From contig OZ022339.1 in NCBI GenBank assembly GCA_963989245.1, forward strand, positions 64,116,831 to 64,180,830: DNA of 64,000 bases. Reading direction: 5' to 3'. This DNA is from Nansenia antarctica. Taxonomy: Eukaryota > Chordata > Actinopteri > Argentiniformes > Microstomatidae. The notes below the pieces were generated by a model that ran no database searches, had not been told where the DNA came from, and saw nothing but the letters and a program-made list of their open reading frames with translations. The translations under genes and the position numbers were made by a program. Positions 56,046 to 64,000 of this stretch are shown here, in pieces (position 1 is the first letter of the stretch; every line of letters begins with the position of its first letter).

Positions 56046-56488
56046 AAGAACTTGTCTAGTCCAGAGTTAATTGGATGGGATATGTTAAAAATAATCAAAT
56101 AAAAAATAAAGATACAAATAATATAAGAAGCAATATACTGTAATTAAAATGACACCTTAATTCTCAGAGCGAGATGGAGCTAATTACAATATAAATAAAT
56201 CTATCCAAGTGGTATGGGCAGTAGGGTTAGGAGTTGATTTGGGTTAGGGTCTGACACTACTTCAAAGAATACTGCTTGATTGTGAGGGATTCATTCTCAT
56301 GCTTTCTACATTGACATGAAGTTGATTTGAAGTTGGTTCGTTTTTTGTACCCAAGTTGCCAAAATATGCAAGAGTGACTGGTGGAAGAGTGATTGTTGTG
56401 GTGTTTTATGAATAATAAAACTGAATCAACACAGTTTACAATGAATAATTAGAATGTAAAAGGTTTGGCAACTTTTGTCTCACACATA

Positions 56489-57227
56489 CAGTGCCCTCCA
56501 TAAGTACTGGAAAGAGGAAGCATTTGTGTCTTCTTTTAGCTCTGATAATAGCACATGATTATATTAATCTTATCTGTCCATAAGACCTCTGCAGGCTTAG
56601 CCAACTGTAACCTGACCATCCTTTGTGATGATAACTAGTGGATTGAACCTTGCAGAGATTGATTAGATTAGATTAAATTCAACTTTATTGTCATTGCAGA
56701 GTACAAGTACTGAGACAACGAAACGTAGTTTGGCATCTAACCAGTGCAAAAGACATCATATGTAAACAGTGCATGGTATTACATTATGAGGTATTACAGT
56801 GAGTATAAATAAATGGATATAAAAGGTTAATATACATGAGATGAGTTCACACCTACCTCCTAGAGAGTGTTCCTGATCTGTGCATAGTTGTTTTAGTTTT
56901 TTTCTTAATTATGTGTGTGCATTCTATAATCATGCACTGTAGAAGTCTTCCATGGCCTACTAGCCTGTTTGCGATTGCTAAGCTCACCAGTGATTTCTTT
57001 CTTTTTTAAATTATGGTACAAACTGTTTTGGTAAGTCTAAAGTTTTGGACATGTTTCTGATGTTCTGATATTTCTGATTCATAATGGCTTTCTTGACATC
57101 TCTTTGGTCCTTATGTTGACAGGCACCAATAGCAGACTCCAAAGGGAAATGCAACGCCTAGAATCAATACTAGACCTGTTGTTACAGAATTGTCCAATAC
57201 TTTTGGTTCCCTGAAATAGTGGGACTG
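56489..57227. mobile_element. Tc1-like non-autonomous remnant
   Basis: The left end TACAGTGCCCTCCATAAGTA and right end CCAATACTTTTGGTTCCC...GACTGTA are loosely inverted and start/end at TA. A retroposon tail (56661-56845, ATTCAACTTTATTGTCATTG) is nested and matches 41516-41700 inverted. No transposase is visible. Confidence 0.6.
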
Positions 57228-57709
57228 TAGGGTTGTAATCTGAAAAACGTAAACATTGAATTAAAGCTGAGAACCTCTACTTTAACCTCATAGTAATTGT
57301 TTGATTTCAAAGGTTATACTATTGTCATTGTTTTGCTATTATTTCCTTCCTTTTTGTTACTATTATGACATTGCAATGAAAATCAATGTTGTTGATTGAT
57401 GAGGAGTTGCTTACCCTAAAGCATTTCATTACATATCTTGATTATTTTGTAAATGACCATTAACATTAAATGTGAAAAACATTAATTGTTCAAAATCTAA
57501 ATCTAATCTACTGTTTGGAGTGTAGAGGTAAAAGAACAAAAAGACTAAATGCTTCCTCTTCCTTACAATACTGTGTGAGGGCACTGTTAGGGCTGTTAGG
57601 GCTTTGTGTGGACACAATCGAGACCTAGTACACATCACGCACACAGAAGACACAATACACCATTCCTAAAATGCTTCCTCTTCCTTACAATACTGTGTGA
57701 GGGCACTGT

Positions 57710-58332
57710 TAGGGCTTTCACACCGCCAAGGAACCATGCCAGTTCAGTAAAATAAATTGGTTTGCAGTCTGAAAAGTTGGTTCGCAGCTGGAACCAGAAA
57801 CTAGAACCGTGAGGTCATCAGTGGGTGTGTCATATTCTTAGGCTGTGAATATTAGCAAGAAGGAAGGAGACAAAATGTAATGTAATCTAAATCTAATCAT
57901 TAGTGATTAGTGATTTAATGATTAAAACAATTATTAAAAGTTTCATCATTCTCTCTATCTTCCTCACATGCTCAGCAAACACACACACACACACACACAC
58001 ACAAACTTCATAAGCCATTTCTATTCCAGTAAGGAGCAGCTGGCTAGTAAGAGAACGTGTTTAGAAAGTGTCTTTTTTTTCTCTTTTTTTCATAGAAAAT
58101 ATTTATTTCAGATACTGTAGTGGAAGATATTATCCTCATTTCCAGTGAACTAGCTGCCATCTTGTTATGACATTTTTGTTTATCTCGGCCCTTCATCACC
58201 CAACATTGATGACGCTGATGGTTCCAGTTACACTGGTATGAACGCAGGCTGGTTCGCCAGACAGCACCAGGTTCGGAGGTTCCAGAATGAGAATGGGAAT
58301 GGGCACGGTTCCTTGACGGTGTGAAAGCCCTA
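57710..58332. mobile_element. hAT-like TIR element
   Basis: AGGGCTTTCACACCGCCAAG at the left pairs with CTTGACGGTGTGAAAGCCCT at the right (about 30 bp). It is inserted within one copy of a local tandem duplication (see findings). No transposase is seen. Confidence 0.75.
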
Positions 58333-59416
58333 TATGTATAGTGGATAAGCAACACTAGGCACACCGCCATACACTCGACAAGATTCACTGTGTGTACGAG
58401 ACCTAGTACACATCACGCACACAGAAGACACAATACACCATTCCTCTGGTAGCCTATTTAATTTTGTTACATTTTTTTATAAAATACAAAAGTTTGAACA
58501 TACAACACAAACAGGAGTATCCCTCTTCCTTAATCGAACATCACACTCCAGTCCAACAGGTTTAGTCTTAGTCTAAAATAAACATATTTGACTGACTGCC
58601 TCAACAACATTCCCCAACTCTAAAACCAGCCGCTTGAGGTAGAGGTTGCCCTTAACCACACATCTAGGATCACATTTCCCTACCTTCAATCCTAACCTAA
58701 ACCATATCTCATGAATGAACATGTATCTGACCCAGAATCAGAGGTTAGGTGCAACTTCTACATTCTCAAAACAGGCCATGGACGGGTGAGACTGGATGGG
58801 AATAGTTTAGGTAAGTATAGGGTTAAAACCAAGGCATCTCAATATTCAACATAATTAACCTTTTTTTTCCGTTGATTTTTTTGGGGAATTGCGTTAAAAC
58901 GCTGATCTTTGTGACGGTTCATGTTCCTTTTCATTAAAAATGGTCTGCGAAGTTTAAGACTAGTCTGTCCATTACTCGTGTTCATGCATTAAAACACAGT
59001 GACACCGAAAAGAAAAATACTTTAAAAATGACGGTCCACATTCGCTTTGAGATTTTCCATCCGGAGTTATGCCCTACTTGTGTCAACAATAGGTCACACC
59101 AAGCAGCCATTGCTATAGGGGCTAACGATCAGAAGGGATAGCAGGGTTCAAAGGTGAAAGTTCAAAGGGCATTACAGTTACACTGTACAATGACACCTCG
59201 GACGGTGGATGGAAGGAAGCTGCCTCTCCGGCTTGCAGAGACTTTCAGGTAAAAATCCCCACATCAAATCCAGCCAATCATAACAGACTCATGACTGTTA
59301 CCGGGCAGAGATTATGACAGACAATACAAAAATAACACATCCCACGAATAAGGTGCTTCTTCCACGCATCGCAAATTGATCTGACCAGTCTTCCCTCTCT
59401 CTTTTCTTCTCCTTTC

Positions 59417-60995
59417 TTATTTTCGGAGGGGTTTCGAACACTCAAACAGTAGGGGATAGATCTGCTCCACAGCGGTGGCCACACTCTGCACATTTGGTCC
59501 TGAGAGAGAGACAAAGAGTTAGCGAGAGAAGGAAGGGAGGGAGGATGGTGGGATGGAGCGAAAGAGAGAGCAAACATTGGTTCATTCACCCATAGAGGTG
59601 TAGAGAGCATTATACGATACGAAAGCCAATGTTATGTATTGACATCATGTGATCATCAAAGACATTCGATATCGGGAATCAAGCCGTGTAAGCGACTTGA
59701 TATACACATATATTTAACTTTCCAGGTTTGCTCAACTCCAGCAGGCCTTATTGCTCCCCACGGGGAGGGGACTATGATTTGGTCTCTGTCCGTTTATATA
59801 TGTCACACACTTTTTCTCCGACACCACTGGGACCATTTTGATGAAACTTGGGTGAATGATGGGTCTTGCCATACAGATGAAACTTACGAAATTAAACTGG
59901 TCCAATTTGGATGAAACTATGGTCTTGCCATAGATTTTGTTTAGGAGTTTTGAGGCAATGCCAATTCGTCAATAATAACGGTGGCTAATGATAAAGGCTG
60001 CATTCCATCACTCTGCTTTTATAGGGGGGCGCTATATCATTTGTGGGCGACAAAATGTGGGCGGCTGTGGTTCAGGAGGTAGAGCCGGCGTCTAATGATC
60101 ACAAGGTCGGCGGTTCAATCCACGGCTGGTCACGTGTCGAGGTGTCCTTGGGCAAGACACTGAACCACAAATTGCTCCCAATGAGCGGGCCGGCGCCGTG
60201 CATGGTAGCTTGCCGCAATTGGTGTGTGAATGTGTGTGTGAATGGGTGAATGAGAGGCCATTGTAAAGCACTTTGGAATAAGGCGCTATAGAAGTGCAGT
60301 CAAACAACCAGTCCTTCTCCTAGTGTGTTCCCAATGTTCTCTGTCAGTTCAACACTCCTAAACAAGTCTACTCTTAGAGCGCACAACTCTACACTTTAAT
60401 CGTCTCTCCTCACAGTAAGGGTACAATAATGTTTAGCTGGCAGTTTCCATAGTGCCATGTTCCTATGGAACTTATTGCTTATTGATATTCTGGAATTCTT
60501 AATGAGCTTATGTCTGTGGGAGGGCTTATGGTCGAGTCTTTTATTGGAAAACTGGGTAAATCTGGGGTTTAATGACTTATGGAATGTGCGAAGGCGACCG
60601 CCTCTCTCCAATAATAGCCAGCCTACTAATGATATTGAAGCAAATAGGTGTCAGTCCATAATAAACACTGGGTCAATATAAAGTTTAAGTTTAACGATGT
60701 GTATTCTCTATTGACATTATTGACACATACTGATTGATTTATCAAAGCAAAACATTTGATTCTGAGTGACAGAATCTGTATTGAATATGTATTCTACAGT
60801 GTGACAGTGGTGGGGTCAAACAGAATATGTTTTTGTGGTGTGTTAGCTCCTATATACCCCACATGATCGGGTCACTCAGTGGAATCAGTTTTTATAGTTT
60901 TAATTCATAACAATAGCAGCTGTCAAACTGACACATTTTGGCTTCTACCCCTAATATACCCTTAATCCCTCAAGTGGCCTTGCATTCTGGCAACT

Positions 60996-61058
<63 letters not shown>

Positions 61059-63725
61059 ACCTGTGACTGTAATGCTGCCAGTAGAGAAGACCTGTACGGT
61101 GGCCTTGAGATGTTTGATCCTGTACGTGGCAGCAGGGTGGAGTTCTGGTTCATAACTGAAAACACCCACCCACACTCATTAGACACAAACATATTTATGG
61201 CACTCCCAGAATATGGCACAAACCCAGAAGTTTCCATCTTAGACTACAGCAGAGTTAAAGCTTGATTCTACTGCAATACCTAAGGCAACATGTTGATATC
61301 TGCTAGGGATACTGTAATGAGTTACTTATTAAACTATGTTCATACTGTTTACTCATCATGTCCAGATAGATTTGGTTGTGCAAATATTTTTGTCTTAGCC
61401 TATTGGTGAAATGTGTGTTTGAAGTAAAGGCGTCTTATATCAATAGAGTTAGTACAATAGTAACCTAATGGTGCCCTGATTGGCACTAAAATAAATAGCA
61501 GTACACAACTCTGGACAACACAAAACAAAACATGGCTTAATGCAAGAGAACGAAAAGGTTCTTTGTGCAAGAGGAAGGTTTTGTGTCTGAACATCTATGG
61601 TCTTCTGTCGTCACTCTCTTCAAAGGAGACTCTTGAGAGGTTTGGGTTTAAAATAATAAGGAAAGGCAAGTTCAAACACATGCTTAAAATTCAGCGTCCT
61701 GTCTCACCTCCTGGAGGGCCTACTTGGGCTATACAGTGCCCAATTATTGGTAAAGTTGAGTAAAAAGGGTTATAAAAAATGCACCTTTTGGTGAATTAGA
61801 TTAATGTCACTCTGAAAGATAATTTAAACATCCAACCTTTAATTGAAGTACATTTTTTCAGAGAAAAAAAAATCTGTCATCAAGGAATAATTATTTCTAA
61901 CAAAGTGTGTGTCACAAAGGTGGGTTTGACATTAAAAAATAAGGATGCTATACCGAAAAGAACCTGATCCCCACTGTTAAGTATGTTGGAGGTTTGTGAT
62001 TTGGAGGAAAAACACCCCTCCACAGGCCGTGGGAACCTTGTTAGGGTACATGGCATCATGAACTCCATGAAATACCAGGAAATGTTCGATCTGAATCTGG
62101 CTGCCTCTACCAGGAAACTAAAACTGGGTCGTCATTGGATCTTCCAGAAAGACAATGATCCAAAACATTCATCCAAATCAACACAAAAATGGTGTGACCT
62201 ATGACCTAAACCCCATTGAAAACCTGTGGGCTGAGCTGAAGAGGAGAGTGCACAAGAGAGGACAGGACCTAGGACGCTGGATGATCTGGAGAGATTCTGT
62301 AAAGAGGAATGGTCTCAGATTCCTTGCTCTGTATTCTCTAACCTTATTAGATGTTACAGGAGAAGACTCAGTGCTGTTTTATTGGCAAAGTGAGGTTGTA
62401 CAAAGAATTAAATGCAGGGGTGCCAAAAATTACTTCAATTAAAGGTTGGCTGTTTCAGTGTGACATTAAGCTATTTCACCAAAAGGTTAATTTTTAAAAA
62501 CCTTTTGCTCATCTGTACCAGTTGTGCCAATAATTGTGGAGGGCACTGTAACTTTAGATAAAAATCATGTTGTCAGCAGAAAACGCTGCTCAGCCACTGG
62601 TGGTATGACTTTGTAGGCGGGGTCGTGACTCGTTACTGTGGTCGTAATCATTACTTGTAGTTAATTCAATGAGGGGAGGCGTATAAGGGTCAAGGGAATG
62701 AGGGTCAAGTAAAAAATATTCTTAACGTTGGGGAGGGCTTTTTTCCATGTCACGTTGAGTTGGACCCCTCACTAATTATTGAACAGGCTCTTGCAACAAA
62801 TGTCAAGACTTCTTGACTTCACCACTAGATGTCGCCCTAATCCAACACAGCAGTTATAGGTAATGTCAGGCTTTTTCACTCAAATGTCTGCTGCAAAGCT
62901 TTTACAACCTCAAAGGCTGACCCACTTGAATATGGCAGATGTGTGGGTACCCACACATGGAGGAAGTAAGGGGGCAATGGAGGGGGAGGGGATCAGTTTA
63001 AGAATGGCCAACTGTCATGTCTGATAAAGGGGCAACAGTGCCATTGTTATGACGATGACTCAGAGTCCTGGGCTGGTGACATGGTTACCTGGCGATGGGT
63101 CGGTTGTTCTTGGTGAAGTCGATGAGACGGATCGAGAAGGGCATTGAGCAGACGGCCAGCACATTCACCACCTTGAATTCTGAGAACCTCACCTGTGCAC
63201 ATACAAATATCATTAGAAACACCCTTGTGTGTAAGGCTCTGAAATAAATATAGATATCAATACATCTAACAAACTGATACAGACCCCTGCACATGACAGG
63301 AGAGGGAACCAGATGCAGCCAGTGTTTCACATTTGTCTGATGCATTCTATTTTGCAAAGTGCCCACGCATAGTAGCGTGTACTGTATGTCTAGAGCAGTG
63401 AGCTGTAGTTTTGTGGGGGAGAGAGCCTGTGAAGAGTCTCACCCTGAAGCCAAGTTTCTGCAGGGTGCGCGCCAACCTACGGGCACCTATCTTTGCCTCA
63501 TCCTCGCTGGGTAGGGAGGGAGAGAGAGAGAGAGAGAGAATGATGAACAGGGATGAACACTAACACACAGCCACACATATGCAACAAACACACCTACACT
63601 CCCCAATCTAAATAAACAACATCCCACCTTGGTCTATAACTATGTGTCAAGCAACACAAGCATTCTTGATGAGTGTATGCATGCCTGTTCAATGTTATTA
63701 GTAATCTGTGGTGTGTGTGCCTGGC

Positions 63726-63795
<70 letters not shown>

Positions 63796-63878
63796 CTGGT
63801 TGCTCCAGTGCAGATGATTTTTCCAGAGGACCAGATGGAGGCAGTGATCTTGGGCTTTCTGAGCTTCATCAGGACTTT
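59417..63878 (-). CDS. tbpl1: TBP-like protein 1 (TLF/TRF2), 3' part
   Basis: TBP-related general transcription factor that directs a subset of TATA-less promoters in the nucleus. Minus-strand exons: 63878-63796, 63506-63443, 63192-63089, 61155-61061, 59499-59417 (TAA), in continuous phase and giving 142 residues. Human TBPL1 has 186, so about 45 N-terminal residues lie beyond the window. Diagnostic blocks are KVLMKLRKPKITASIWSSGK, IICTGAT, FKVVNVLAVCSMPFSIRL, FTKNNRP, SYEPELHP and FSTGSITVT. The C-terminus ends LLFECSKPLRK, somewhat changed from the mammalian end. TG repeats sit beside two donors (61000-61056 and 63729-63794). Introns contain a Tc1-like element and other repeats. Confidence 0.95.
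60045..60300 (+). repeat. tRNA-derived SINE in a tbpl1 intron
   Basis: Box A-like GTGGTTCAGGAGGTAGAGC and box B-like GGTCGGCGGTTCAATCC are followed by GTGTCCTTGGGCAAGACACT and a tail AAAGCACTTTGGAATAAGGC. It is antisense to tbpl1. Confidence 0.85.
61734..62548 (+). mobile_element. Tc1/mariner element with decayed transposase
   Basis: CAGTGCCCAATTATTGG and CCAATAATTGTGGAGGGCACTG are inverted ends with a TA duplication on each side. The interior has broken frames bearing Tc1 transposase motifs: FQKDNDPKHSSKSTQKW (second catalytic Asp) and DLNPIENLWAELKRRV (Glu). Stops and frameshifts, and only the 3' half of the gene, show it is inactive. It lies in the tbpl1 intron between 61155 and 63089. 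Confidence 0.85.
63729..63794. repeat. (TG)n microsatellite beside a tbpl1 donor
   Basis: About 33 TG dinucleotides immediately downstream (minus-strand sense, CA) of the donor of exon 63878-63796. Confidence 0.95.
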
Positions 63879-64000
63879 CTGGACATGTGAGGAGGAAGTG
63901 ATGATATTGGCGTGTTTTTGGTTTGTGCAAGTATGTTTATGTTTGAGATAGGTAGCATGTATGTGTGTGTACATGTAGTATTAACACACACACACACACA

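Larger units (their letters stand above)
55237..56120 (+). other. slc2a12: slc2a12 3' UTR and flank
   Basis: Follows the TGA stop. An AATAAAAAATAAAG cluster near 56098-56111 is the likely polyadenylation signal. Two small MITEs lie inside it (55748-55852 and 55908-56045). Confidence 0.5.

Noticed and set aside
60045..60140. Functional tRNA gene
   Set aside because: Box A and box B are present but there is no cloverleaf-consistent end, and the sequence continues into a SINE body and tail.

Overview
The window is vertebrate nuclear DNA, almost certainly from a teleost fish. It has intron-containing genes with GT-AG junctions, dense CA/GA microsatellites, teleost-type SINE tails, many terminal-inverted-repeat (TIR) elements and a Ty3/gypsy LTR retrotransposon. 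The order sgk1 - slc2a12 - tbpl1 matches the conserved vertebrate block known from human 6q23. The species cannot be named from the sequence alone.

Region by region. 1-6.7 kb: complete sgk1 (+; ten coding exons, 431 aa) with a TATA promoter. 6.7-10.1 kb: intergenic, holding a foldback element and half of an inverted dispersed-repeat pair. 10.2-13.8 kb: fbxo47 (+), with one unresolved exon junction. 14-19 kb: repeats, including a 31/37-bp minisatellite abutting a TIR element that encloses TTAGGG-like repeats. 19.2-24.8 kb: a very young, apparently complete gypsy element with seemingly identical 371-bp LTRs, a GATAC target duplication and one 1596-codon ORF; it appears to be self-priming. 24.8-25.6 kb: a hAT transposase remnant. 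26.6-33.7 kb: an unrecognised minus-strand gene whose eight coding exons join in phase to about 1139 aa, with a duplicated terminal exon; a THAP-domain exon lies on the other strand in its first intron. 34-37 kb: a second TIR/minisatellite pair and a 10-bp array. 37.3-39.4 kb: an acidic Asp/Ser-rich minus-strand gene. 40.3-43.6 kb: a decayed Harbinger-like element whose coding tail has become a 32-bp minisatellite. 44.2 kb: a displaced intact copy of the first coding exon of slc2a12. 46.9-56.1 kb: slc2a12 (GLUT12, +), with nested DNA transposons in its introns. 59.4-63.9 kb: tbpl1 (-), 3' part only; the first exons lie beyond the window.

The recognised genes are a hormone/stress-regulated kinase, an F-box protein, a hexose transporter and a TBP-related transcription factor. 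They are neighbours through ancestral synteny, not an operon. The most unusual items are the self-priming gypsy element, the duplicated slc2a12 exon, the unrecognised multi-exon gene with a duplicated 3' end, and the TIR-minisatellite-telomere-repeat composite. Exon boundaries were read by eye from splice consensus, reading phase and family knowledge; no database search was possible.
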